Assembly: GCF_905163445.1 (NCBI RefSeq)
Contig: NC_053196.1
Span: 10,813,501 to 10,877,500, forward strand
Length of the DNA stretch: 64,000 bases
From: Pararge aegeria
Taxonomy: Eukaryota; Arthropoda; Insecta; Lepidoptera; Nymphalidae
Direction of reading: 5' to 3'
The notes beneath the pieces are model-generated. The model made no database searches and had not been told where the DNA came from. It saw only the letters and a program-made list of their open reading frames with translations. Within the stretch, counting starts at the first letter, position 1. Each line of letters opens with the position of its first letter. The position numbers were made by a program, and so were the translations under genes. Positions 37,316-49,400 of this stretch are shown here, piece by piece.

Positions 37316-39392
37316 TCAGAACGTCTAAACTCTGCCTTTACTCTGCTTTAGTTGAAACGTTTAGGGCTTGACTTGGAACTAGTGCTCACAATCAAATATG
37401 CGAGTTTTAAGTCAATGTCAGAATATTAGTGTTTGCTTCCATAGCGTATCGTACACAATAATTTCCATCCCTATCGGAAGATGAGCATTTTTGTAGTAGT
37501 TGAACTGAATAAGCTTTGTCGTTTCTAGGCTGAACAGAGCTCATTCCATTGGAAGTAGAACAGTTGCAGTGGAGGACACGCTTTTAAATGCTTATGTTAC
37601 CACACTTGTACAAATTTACCTTGCTAAAGAAAATCAACACTACATTAGTGTAGACGGTGATTAGATGGAAGCGCACAAGTGTGGCGCATCTTTATCGGTT
37701 ATTTCCATCCTTAGTGTCGGCTAGAACAATGTCAAAAGTGTACGAAAAGGCTAGATTTCCACCAAACAGACAAAACAAAGTAAAAACTATTCGGTTCGAT
37801 CAAACCAAATTTATTCAATAAGATTCATTTCTTTTTTTGTCTATTTGCTAGAAATCTAGTTTAAACATACAAAACTGGAGCTATGTTCCTAATTTTTGGA
37901 GTCTTCAAAATCCCTCATTTCGTATTAATCTATATTTGTCTTCTTTTGTGACGTTAGACTATTAGGTGTAATGCAATAAGTTTTTGAGAATATTATCTCC
38001 AAAGCACCATTAATGAAATACGTCAGCCATTTTAACGCAAATTAGTTATATTGAAAATGTGTAAAATAAGTACTTCCATTTCAAAACCTAAGTTTTTTAT
38101 TTGTATGTAGGCTACGGCATGTAGACAAACCTGCGTGAAAACTCACTATTGTATACCGTCGATATTCACATTTAATCTCTAGCTATTGTAAACACGAGTT
38201 GAATTTACTTTGAATGTAAACAAAATAGTTTATTATTTTGTTAATTATAAGATGTTTCATGTCAATGTGTGTGAAGTAACTATAATATACTGCCAAATGC
38301 GAAATGTATGAGCGTGTATGATGTATGTGAAATGAATGGCAACGAGCGACGAATGAAAGTAGAGAGAGAGTGTAGAGTATGAGCAGAGTGGATTTTTTTT
38401 TGTTGTGTAAGAGATAGATTCATTAATATTAACATAAAATACACCAAGCTCGATGTACTATTGACATAAAAGTCCTTTAGAATGAGCTCCAAGAGATACG
38501 TTCTTATTTTACTGTATTCTTTTATGCCCAAATTAGTGTTTAACTTATTTCAGTACTTTAACAGTTAGGGGCTCATTCGAAAGGATAAGTATAATTAGCG
38601 AAATATCAATTTTAATTTTATAAACCGTCTTAGTCCTGTATATAAAATATCATTTTTGCGACGTTTATTGAATGAATTAAATATTGTAAGTGGAAATTGC
38701 ATTTTAGTTTTTTAAGTAGTAGGCAATATTTTTAAAAAGTCATTTCTAACAGACTACTGCGATTGACTGCGGAATCTCTTAGATACAATGATTTAAAAAA
38801 AAAAAAATAGGAAAACGATTGGAATAAATATACTGGTTAAGAAAATAATAAATGATTATGAAATAAAATATAGTTTTTTTTTTTGGGAGTTATTATTGGA
38901 GTTAATTCTATTACCGTTAAATAAAATACTTAATACTACGTAGAAACTAAAAAGGCGGGTTAACAGTTGGCTAGCCCTGCGCATGCTTTGATTTATTATT
39001 ACACCTGCCAGCTAGGAGGTGAAAAAATATAAATCAATAAACAAACGAAAGGACAGCCAGTTGCAGGAATAAATGACTTTACAATGAGCTCAAAGCATGG
39101 TGCAAGATATCAAGACTATCGTCGAAATGGCCTTGATCTTAGATTTTTTTAAAGTAAGTTTTTAGATCATAGACATTAGTGTGTACTAATGGCAACTTTT
39201 TATACATTATTTAGTTTAACTGCGGGATAATTTCGACAGGGTTGCCTTAAAATTAAAAACTTTTCAAAACTTTAAATGAACTCTTGAATTAAGGATTATT
39301 TGACAAGTGAGAAACTGTCTTACAATAACAAATTCAAGCAAAGTTCAAACTAAGCATTACTTATTAGATAATAAAGAAAAACAAATACTTAA

Positions 39393-39997
39393 CACGTTGG
39401 CTGCTGAAAACACAACGTTTGTGTTTGATAACTACGTAACGCGTGTGCGGCTCGAACACGCTAGGCGTGTTAAAATAAATGTACCTACAAGGATGCGGCC
39501 GAACACGCTGGGCGTGTTTTTTCGGCGTTCTGCGAGTGCGGCAAACACAAACGCTGTGTTGTTTAAATATACTGTTAGAGCGGCCTTTACGCAACAAGTG
39601 TGTTATACGTTACCGCAAGTACGTTTTATTAAATATTAGTTAAACGTTAACGCAATTACGTTTTATTATATATTAGACAGTATACCTACTTAAAATTCGT
39701 TGTTTTGTGAGTTATTTTGTGAGTATATAAAAATACAAATTGCTATTCAAATGCGACAAGTGTTGGGTTTTCATGTTGTTCAATAAATAAATGAGAAAAT
39801 ACGAGTGATGTAATAACACACCTGTTGCGTAAAGGCCGCATAGCTGTCGCGATAAGTTTAAACACGCCAGGCGTGTGGGGCCGCATGCTCGTAGCGCCTG
39901 TTTCGAATACGCTTCACCAGTGCTGAAAACACGCCTAGCGTGTAATCCTGCCGCACTCGTGTACCGTATTTGTTAATGTTAGGCAGCAGTCAACGTG
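39393..39997. mobile_element. Fold-back, piggyBac-type non-autonomous element (605 bp, TTAA flanks)
   Basis: TTAA lies on both sides (39389-39392 and 39998-40001). Ends are CACGTTGGCTGCTG and its reverse complement with one mismatch. The two ~200-bp arms hold four copies of a near-palindrome, AACACGC-NNN-GCGTGT, at 39455, 39502, 39861 and 39928. An inner inverted repeat of about 26 bp with one mismatch (GCGGCCTTTACGCAACA…) lies at the inner edge of both arms, near 39582 and 39833. TTAA duplication is the signature of piggyBac-type transposases. The element has no open frame of its own and must be mobilised in trans, if at all. Confidence 0.8.
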
Positions 39998-40086
39998 TTA
40001 ACGGACCTCATTTAGTTTAGTTTAATACAAATCTGACTAGCCAACTATCTTTTAGATACGTGTAGACCAAAATTAACAGAAATGTA

Positions 40087-40092
40087 TTTATT
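40087..40092 (-). terminator. Candidate poly(A) signal for the Spd-2-like gene
   Basis: AATAAA on the minus strand, about 320 nt past the stop codon at 40411. This is the first canonical hexamer I noticed downstream. The 3' UTR would then contain the dyad repeats at 40.14-40.29 kb. Confidence 0.35.
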
Positions 40093-40138
40093 ATAGCACA
40101 ATTTTCGGACGGATACAAGGCGTCCCACACACGTAAAT

Positions 40139-40294
40139 ATTATTGACAATATTCTGTATCTGTCAATAATAATACCTGAGTCACGTACGTCATGCTGCTG
40201 ACAATATTCTGGGTACTGTCAATAATATTGTTTGAGTAAAAAGTAAGTTTTTGTAAAAATTGTTGCCAATATTCATATTGTCAATAGTATTGAC
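40139..40294. repeat. Three related dyad repeats (TTGACAATATTC…TGTCAATA)
   Basis: Unit 1 (40139-40170) has perfect 10-bp arms ATTATTGACA / TGTCAATAAT. Unit 2 (40197-40230) has TGACAATATT…TGTCAATA. Unit 3 (40262-40294) has GCCAATATTCATATTGTC. Units start about 60 bp apart and each can fold into a hairpin. They lie just past the stop codon of the Spd-2-like gene, probably in its 3' UTR. Confidence 0.6.
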
Positions 40295-40410
40295 TGTGAG
40301 CGGGCGGGCAGCCAAACATTTAACTACATGGTAATTTTAAGCACATCTAGCCAACTACATTAAATTACTAATACAGATCATTTATATCCCAAGCCACTAT
40401 ATAAAACTTT

Positions 40411-43400
40411 TTAATCGCACAGGGTATGGTGTTCAACTACCGTATCATCTGTGATGAGAATTGTGTGATCCTCAGCTAAATCCTGTGGCAGGTCGATTTG
40501 TGCGGTAAGTTCTTGCAATCCTTCAATCAGCTCATTCAGAGAAGCCTGTAGAAGAAAAAAAAATGACTAGACTTGGTCTTCTAATGCAGTCAGATGAAGG
40601 CAATTGGACATAGTTAAATGAAAAGGGCTGTGAGCCTCATAAGAAAGCTCAGAGTCACTCAGCGGGTGATGGAGAGAGTTATATGGTAGGAGTATCTTCA
40701 CGTGATCAAATCAAAAATGAGGAGATCCGTAGAAGAACTAGAGTTACCGACATAGCTCAGCTAGCGAAGCTGAAGTCGCAATGGGCAGGGCACATAGCTA
40801 GAACAAACGATGGACGTTGGGCGACCCTGAACCGGTAAACGCAGTGTAGGTCGCCCCCAACTAGGTGGACAGGTGATATCAGGCGAGTCGCTGGGAGCCG
40901 CTGGAGGCACAGGACCGTGGATTGTGGAACTCCCTACAAAAGACCTATGTCCAGCAGTGGACGTCAATTGGTTATAATGATGATGTGGATGATGATGCAA
41001 TGAAAAGGATACAAGCCACATGGAGGTAGTTTTGTGACATTTCTGGCCTTACAAATAAATGTTAACGATAGCGTCGAATAGTTGTCTTTTCACTGATAAC
41101 GTAAATTGAAGTATAACGATACACTGCATAACTTTTGCGACGTTATGTTACATTAGTTTTTTTTGTAAGGTCCTAAATGTCTCAAGACTACCAGAATCTT
41201 TGTTGGAAACTTTTCGTTTAACTGTGTCCAATTATAGCAACCATACCAAACCCAAGGCGTACAACCTTACATCTTGGTTGCAGCCAATCAGATGACTTGT
41301 TTCAATTGACTCGTTTTATCATTGGTCGTAAATTTGCATGCCACGACAGACGTGGATCTTTAAAGGTAAGTGCATTATCTTTATAATGCACTTACCTTTA
41401 AAGATCCGTCCGAAAAATTAGTCCGTCCACGATTATTTTAATTCCTAATTTTCTTTAGTTGATGTATGATTTTTGTTGTTGATTCCTAGGCATACATCAA
41501 CCGTTCACCAATCTCCTAAGAAACGTTTTTTGTCCTATAGACATCGCCTTAATCAATAGACATTCGATTAAGGCAATGCCTAGGTTATAGTAAGCGGCCA
41601 TAAATAAACACTGCGGGAACCGACTATTATAAAAATTTTAGCCGTATAATAATAGCCGGGCTAAAAATTTTCCTGCATTAACATATGAAAAGTAATCCAA
41701 AGGCCGGCTCCAGGATGCAAGGTGTCTCTGTCTGGTTCCCTAATAGCCTCAAGGTCAGAGTTGTGATTAAGCCGAACATACGTAACAAATAAACAAACTG
41801 ACATATTTTCGCATTTATAATAAATGATAAATAATAAATATATAAATAATAAATATACTACGACAATACACACATCGCCATCTAGTAATCTAGTCATCGC
41901 TCCAAAGTAAGCGTAGCTTGTGTTATGGGTACTAAGATGACTGATGAATATTTTTATGAATAATACACATAAATACTAATAATATACAGATAAACACCAT
42001 TATAATATACACAAAAACATTTTCTAGTTGTGGGAATCGAATCTACGGCCATGGACTCGGAAAGCAAGGTCGCTGCCCACTGCGCCATTCAGCCGTCATC
42101 GTCATCATACTGTACGCACGGATATAAGAATTGGATATTCCTAAAGAAAGTTAAGTTAACAATTCGTCGGAAAAAGTTCGGAAGATCGGAAGTTCGTCTG
42201 TTGTACTATTTCAAAGAAGAGCTAATGTTCCGTAAATTTAGCATCCGCGCAACTGACATTGTGTAATATCACTTAAATACAAGTGATATTTAACAACGTC
42301 GGTTATGCGGTTTGTGCTGCCAATAAACTTACTGTACCTTGGTTTCATTGAACTCCTCTAGATAGCTATCCATGGCAGCATCTTCCCCATCAAAAGGCTC
42401 CGCTAAGACCCTCAAGTGTTCGGGCAATAACGATACATCCATCGCTCCGTTCGATTCATTTTTTAGAATTCTGTAACGAATAAATACAAATTGAATATAC
42501 GACAAAAAACCGACTGTTAACGTTGGAGGTGTGTTAAGAAATGCTTTGTGCGTAAGTTTTTGTGTTGTTACCAAATCAAGGATTAAAACTAAACAATACA
42601 TTTTTTTACTTTATAAGTTACAATGGGTAAAAAGTACATCATTTGAGTTTTTAGTGTTTTTTTTTTATTTATAACATTTATTTGATTTTTAAAATCTAAT
42701 TGATTGCACCACCTCTTTTCTGGTACTCTCTTTGGTTGTCTGGAAGAAATTGCTATGTAGCGATAAGGCGATCAAATTGTACTCTCTTGTTTTGTATTTA
42801 TATGTCTGTAACTACTTTTTTTTCTTTGGTGTACAATAAAAATGTATTCATTCATTCATTTTTTTATTTATGCGTAGTGTCTTGTCAATCAAGTGTTAAT
42901 TAGTTATATTTTCTCTTTAGAATAATTAATGAGAAATAATCTTCTCGTGTAACGCGAGATTAATACAAAATACAGGCATCAGCTGTAGATCTATAAAAAC
43001 TACACACTCTTCTAGAATTTCAGATATCAATAAAAAAAACCCAAGAAAAATATACATTTAAGGATAAAACAGACGCTAAGATTTTATTTTTCCCAAGTGC
43101 GGGCTGGCTGTTAGATCCGGACTGGTAGGGCCAATGCTACGTGCTAACGTCCCGTACGTATTTGGTATATAAAAGAAAGTCGTCACCAATACTAATGGCT
43201 ATTTAGATTGTTTTTTTTTTTTAATTTTTAATTTTATACTTATTTAATAATATAATTGTACAATTATATTATGCTTTGAATACTTTTCTAGGCCTTGTCA
43301 ACTGCCTTTCTATGTGTAAACAGTGAACAATAAAATTATATTCTATTCTATTCTACTCTATTCTACCTTAGTATCCGTCGCCTGGTGAACTCTGGTCCGG

Positions 43401-46400
43401 TGAGTATGGTGACAGTGGCAAGTGCTGTGACGTCAGAAGAGCGCGCGCGTCGCTCCAACTTGGGCCACGGCACCCGCAACACAACGGTGTGTTGGGAGCG
43501 GCGTCCCATCACCCGACGCTGTCCGACTAGCTCCGCGTCCGCCGATATGAATCTGTATTGTACTGGAAATAATACATTTTATTTGTAATCAAAAAATTAA
43601 ATTTTTTATCCATTCTCGTCCGCATTTAAGCGTTGATAAATGAACGCTTACAAATGGCCTGCTCCAAGAGTTTAAAGTCTCACAACGACCTATTGAGGTT
43701 TATGTTGTCGGCCGATTGGCGCAGTGGGCAGCGACCCTGCTTTCTGAGTCAAAGGCCGTGAAAATTTTTGTGTGATAAACATGACTGTTTTTCAGTGTCT
43801 GGGTGTTTATATGTATATTATAAGTATTTATGTATATTATTCATTAAAAAGATATTCATCAGTCAACTTAGTACCCATAACATAAGCTATGCTTACTTTG
43901 GGGCCAGTGTAATGTCGTAGTATATAATTATTAATTTATTATATGTCGAAAGATTTTCTAAAAGATATAACTAGAAACGAAAAGATCCGCAGGATAACTA
44001 GTCACTGACATAAACCCAAACTATCAACCGAAATGGAAACTAGCAAGCGTAGTGTATCTAGCACGGTGGTAGAGTAACTACACACAGGCAGACTTGACGT
44101 TTCAAAAGTACTTATGTTAGGCCTACTTGAAATAAGTGAATTTTGAATTTTGATGGACCGACGTCATAAAGAGCGTGACGGCAGTGGGTGATTTTTTTTT
44201 TATTGTTTATAGATAGACCAAGCCGATAGCCCACCTGATGGAAATTGGAAACCGTCACCGATAAATAAAGCAACACTTCACAGGGCATGCAAGGAACACA
44301 TCCTGCAAAATGTTGTGTCGATCAAGCTGCGGTGTAGATGTCATGTACTGACATGTTTGACGGCCGACTGGCGCAGTGGGCAGCGACCCTGCTTTCTGAG
44401 TCCAAGGCCGTTGGTTCGATTCCCACTACTGGAAAATATTTATCTGATGAACATGAATGTTTTTCAGTGTATGGGTGTTTATCTGTATATTATATAATTA
44501 TTTATGTATATTATTTATGAAATATTCATCGGTCATCTTAGTATCCATAATACAAGCTACGCTTACTTTGGGGCTAGATGGGTGTATTGGCGAAGTATAT
44601 TTATTTATTTATGTACTGTAACTACACCGGCAACCACGCCCTTCAGACCGGAACACGGCATTGCGACAATGCTGCTTAGCGGCAGAAATAAGCATGGTAG
44701 TACTACTTCCCCGGACGAGCTCTGTCACAAAAAGTTCTACTACTTGTATAAATGACACTCCACCTATTATTGTCTTACTGTAATGTGTCTGCAGGTACTT
44801 CTTTCTCTTAGAAACGAATGTATTAAGAACGTGTTAGCCTATAACCCGGTCGCGCAAGAAATCTAACGTCTGTCAGTTGGGCATGTAAAATAATAAAACA
44901 GTTGACTTAAATAAGCCAGCTTGCAGCAGCGTTGTGGGTTTAAGCTCAACATTCATCTTTCCTATAAGAACATACATCTGTCTGTACATTTGATTAAGCA
45001 AGTAGAGTTCTACAATTAAACGTTTTTTTTTTTTGGTGACACTTGATCTATATAGAATTTCATCTTTAATTTTTTCATGGAATATAAACTCCTTCGTTCG
45101 AATATAACTCGTTCCTTGATATTTATCAAAACAAATCTGGGTGTATATCTGTATATTATAAGTATTTATGTGTATTATATTCATAAAAAAATATTCATCA
45201 GCTATCTCAGTACCCATAACACCAGTACCCAAGCTACGCTTACTTTGGGGCTAGATGGCGTTGTGTGTATTTAAAAAAAAAAAAAAAATTCATAGGATCG
45301 CTATTGCGCTTTGATATTTAGAAAATAGTAGTAATTTCATCTGGATAATTTCGGTCCTAATCTCATGAAATGCTGGGCATTGGCCCTCTCTCCCCTTAGA
45401 GGAGAAGTATAAGAGCTTAAACTTTCCACGTGCTCCTAAAGGGGTTGGCGGGAACAATGTTAATCCTAATAGCAGGGACCTACGGCGTGTTGGATTATGC
45501 CAATATCCTTACTCCGGGCTGGTACTTAGATATATTTTGACTGTCGCACCTAACGTTTTCAAGACATAAAACAGAGGCATTAACATACAAGAAAGTACAT
45601 AGAGCAACCGAAAGTATTTTATTACTCGCTTATAAGAAGGCGATCCCCAGATGAGTAATATCGCGTTTGGGCGAAGCGAAGCATAAATGGGTCGGAGAAT
45701 AACTAATGTATTTAAAGTTTTTTATGAGAAAAAATTACTTACCAAAAGAAAGCAGTACGTTGTACGCAGACACGAGGAACCGGTAGCAAATAAATAAAAT
45801 ACATAAAATTATTGATTGAAGCAGTATTAATATAATTTTTAGTGGTAAATTAAAAATATTTTTTTTTATTCCACTACAATTTAGCCCTTGACTGTAATTG
45901 CACTTTTTTTTAATACTGAGAAAATGCTTGACGCATACCACTCCGTTGGGGGAAACGGAGTTGTTGTATGGGACTTGCACCCACTAAAAACTCTGTTTGT
46001 CCCTCCAGAAAATTCGGGTTCCACGTTTAATAACCGCTGCGCCAGCGAGGTGTTCAAAACACAACTTACAGTTGAAATGCACGCGAGCGGACAAGAAGGC
46101 GGGTCCGGAGGACTTATTGAAGAGCTTGAGCTCGATATTGCTGCGCGACACCGCGCGTACGAGCGCCGTGTCTCCGTACGTCATGAGCCCCGACCAACGC
46201 ACGCTGTCGTTACTAGCGCATCCGTGAAGTTTGATCTGTGGAATCATTAATAAAAATAGATATGAATAAAAATAGGTTTAAGTTGGCGAACGAAGTTATC
46301 ACCATCCCCTTACAATTATGTAAACATGTATGTATGAATTTTGAATTTGAATATACTATGACAATACACACATCGCCATCTAGCCCCAAAGTAAGCGTAG

Positions 46401-49400
46401 CTTGTGTTAGGGATACTAAGATAGCTGATGAATATTTTTTAATGGATATACATAAATACTTATAATATACAGATAAACACCCAGACACTGAAAAACGTTT
46501 ATGTTCATTACACAAACATTTTCCAGTTGTCGTAATCGAACCCACAGCCTTGGACTCAGAAATCTGGGTCGCTGCCCACTGCGCCAATCGCCCGTCAAAT
46601 ACATTTGGCCGTCGGAGATACATTAGTAAGTTGTTTTTGATATCGTGGTAAACGCCAACAGCGTCTTGTCAGCATCATGTCAGTATATAAAGGCTATGTA
46701 ATTCCCTTACCATTGAGGCCGATAAGGGTTACTTCCTCCCGTGCACTTATCGTGCAATTTTATGCCAGAAAAGTTTCTAGCTTAATTGACAATAGTGTAT
46801 TCGTTATAAGTCTGTTATAGTTGCCTTGAATAGATCGCTATATAGTGGATAAGGCTACCAAACTTTAAGTTCTACCAAACTAGCTGTATTGTATTTTTTT
46901 GTGTCATATTTATTTGCGGTAAAACAATATTTTAATCATTCATTCGTTCATTTATTAATATCACACAGTACAGAACGTACCTTTCTTGAATAATCACTGT
47001 TCTTATCAAACACTAGATGCAAGGCTGCTGCGTGCGGCAGACAAGAGTTCGGAGCGAAGACAACCGGCAATGGTCTACATTCACAAGGGCCAAACGACAG
47101 CACGTACGTCCCTCTGGATTCAACGCCCGGACTATCCAACATGAATCCATCACCCATTATTTGGCATCGGATTTGAATCCTTTGGTTTGTAGAGTTCTTC
47201 AAACTAAGCTCTTTCCTCCCAGCGCGGACCCATGACATATTGTTGTAATTGGTTTTGATCGGGAAGGACTTCGGCCTATCTGATCCGCCTGCAATTTCGA
47301 TTGTTGCTATGTTGCCGTTTGATGTTTCTTCTAGTATCAATGTTCTGCCAAAGAATAGAATTTTCTATTTAGCACTACAAAAAGGATGTTTTCAAAGCCT
47401 AAAGCTTGTTCTGAACAACTTTCAAACCTTTTAACCCGCGCCATTAAAGAATAGATTTATAAAAGATAGTCGATGTCATGCTATCTCTTTCGCACAGTAT
47501 ACGGGCGTACGAATTTTGTGCGAATGAAATAACAAGACATCGAACATCTTTTATAAATCTATTCTTTAATGGCGCGGGTTAAAAGGTAAGAAATGGTTCG
47601 GAAAATGCTTTTATTCACAAGGAATCAATCTTATCCAGAGAAAGTTTATTATTCTTAATCTATCTATTTGAATGTTTTTCTAAAACAAAATCATATAAAA
47701 AATAAACTACTTACCCCTCATTTAATGTATCGTGGGGTCCAAAGTACACCAGTTTGAGTTGGTTAACACTCCCAGGGTGTATCTCGACTTTGTTCGCTGA
47801 CACTTTGAACGGGAACTGTCCCTCAGTGCCGATCTTACATCTGAACTTTACCGCCCATACCCCAGTTATGGTACCGGTATTACATAAGTTTAGTATTGTT
47901 GGTTCTAAAACAAATATTACTAATTAATTCTTAATTTAAAGCGGTGGAAAATTGAAAAGGAGCTTAGGGGGAACTAGTTCGACCCCCGGCACCTGAACTT
48001 TTCACTTTTCTAATTTAATATCACTTATACGGTTATGGAAAACATCGTGAGGAAACCTGAAAACCTGAGTTTTCTATAATATTCAAAATGGCTTCGAGAC
48101 TTCACAAGTCTCCAATTGGCCAGCCAAAGCAATTTCATTTTGGCATAAAAACCGGACTTTGTTGTTGCCCATTAATGGGATGATTATGATGATACTAGAT
48201 TATTTTTAATTAGCTGATGACCACTTTCTTCATCCGCTTTTTTATACTTTTTTTTACAATTTTGTTTGTTTTTACCCTTGGTTTTTCTGGGATAAAAAGT
48301 AGCCTATGTGGAACTCCGAACTTTCAACTAACTCTATGCCGAAAATAAATACGATTGGTTGCTTAGTTAAGGCGCAAATAAGGGCAAACAAACATACATA
48401 CAAGCAAATACACTTTCGCATTTATAATATTAAGTTCCTAATATTAAGTAAGGATAAGTAAGACAGGCGACCTATGTGAAGGGACAGGTCGGTGAGGCGG
48501 GTATGTGGCATAGTTGGTGAAATAGTTGGCATGGGAAAAAATTACGTATCGGATTTCGTATGGGTATGGCTGCGCTAATAGAAAAGAAAGAGAAAGGATG
48601 GCGCTATTCTCGTATTTTTCTAATATTGAGCATTATTTCGACAACCTTGTTCAGGAAAGATCAAAATTGCTGTGCTGGCCATGCGAGTAGCGGCCGGCAA
48701 AAGTTGTAGGAAATCCGTTATATTTACACGTTCGGTCATCAAGCCGCTACAGTAATGTACTATAACTAATTACCATTACTAAGGAGTAGTTTGCCGACCG
48801 GCGGCTGCACTGCGAGGCTGGCGCTGCCTACAGAGCCAATCAGACTCACTGCCTTCAGTACGGTGTTGATGCCGATCATTGCCACGCTCAGTGTGCCGTT
48901 GAATGTTGCCATTTGGTCATCTGGTGCAAAAATAATCATTTAAAAATTAAATATATAATTTTTTTAATTTTATTTTAATAGTGGGCAAATGGGACATCAA
49001 TGTTAAGTGGTAAACTATCTTGTATAAACAGTACAACACCAAGCAAGTCATGCAACATTCCTTGAACCTGAGGCGGAGATGTTAAGCCTCATAAGCCCAT
49101 AATGACACCGGCCACCACGCCTGCTGCTTTGCCGCAGAAATAAGCTTGGCGGTAGTACTTTGCCGAACAAGCTGTCACAAAAAGCTACGAAGTGTAAATA
49201 AAAACCGAAATAATACTTCAGAGGCTCTAAAGGTTCATTATTTACTGTCTTTGAGACTTATCTGTGAAACCGAAACACTAATAGTTTTTGAGTAAACCAT
49301 TGCAATAGCTTTTACTGATAGAATGCAGATACAGTCCTGACATCACATGCAAAAGTAAAATCAAGTGACTCCTGAAACTATATTATTTACGCGTCGCGTA

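Larger units (their letters stand above)
34676..39388. other. Convergent intergenic / 3' UTR region without a recognisable gene
   Basis: This is AT-rich DNA between the 3' ends of gustavus (+) and the minus-strand gene. AATAAA words at about 35005, 35263 and 35464 on the plus strand could be gustavus poly(A) signals; I cannot choose between them. The region holds the MITE at 36.5 kb and a hairpin at 37.28 kb. The remaining short frames have no recognisable features. Confidence 0.5.

Noticed and set aside
39307..39639. 110-codon frame in the fold-back element
   Set aside because: It reads through the palindromic arms and has no transposase motif, so it is a by-product of the repeat sequence.
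45735..45980. Minus-strand frame with a hydrophobic stretch and a perfect GTAAGT donor (exon candidate of the Spd-2-like gene)
   Set aside because: There is no good AG acceptor near it and its phase does not fit between exons 14 and 15. Splicing exon 14 directly to the acceptor before 43562 restores both phase and the beta-strand pattern.
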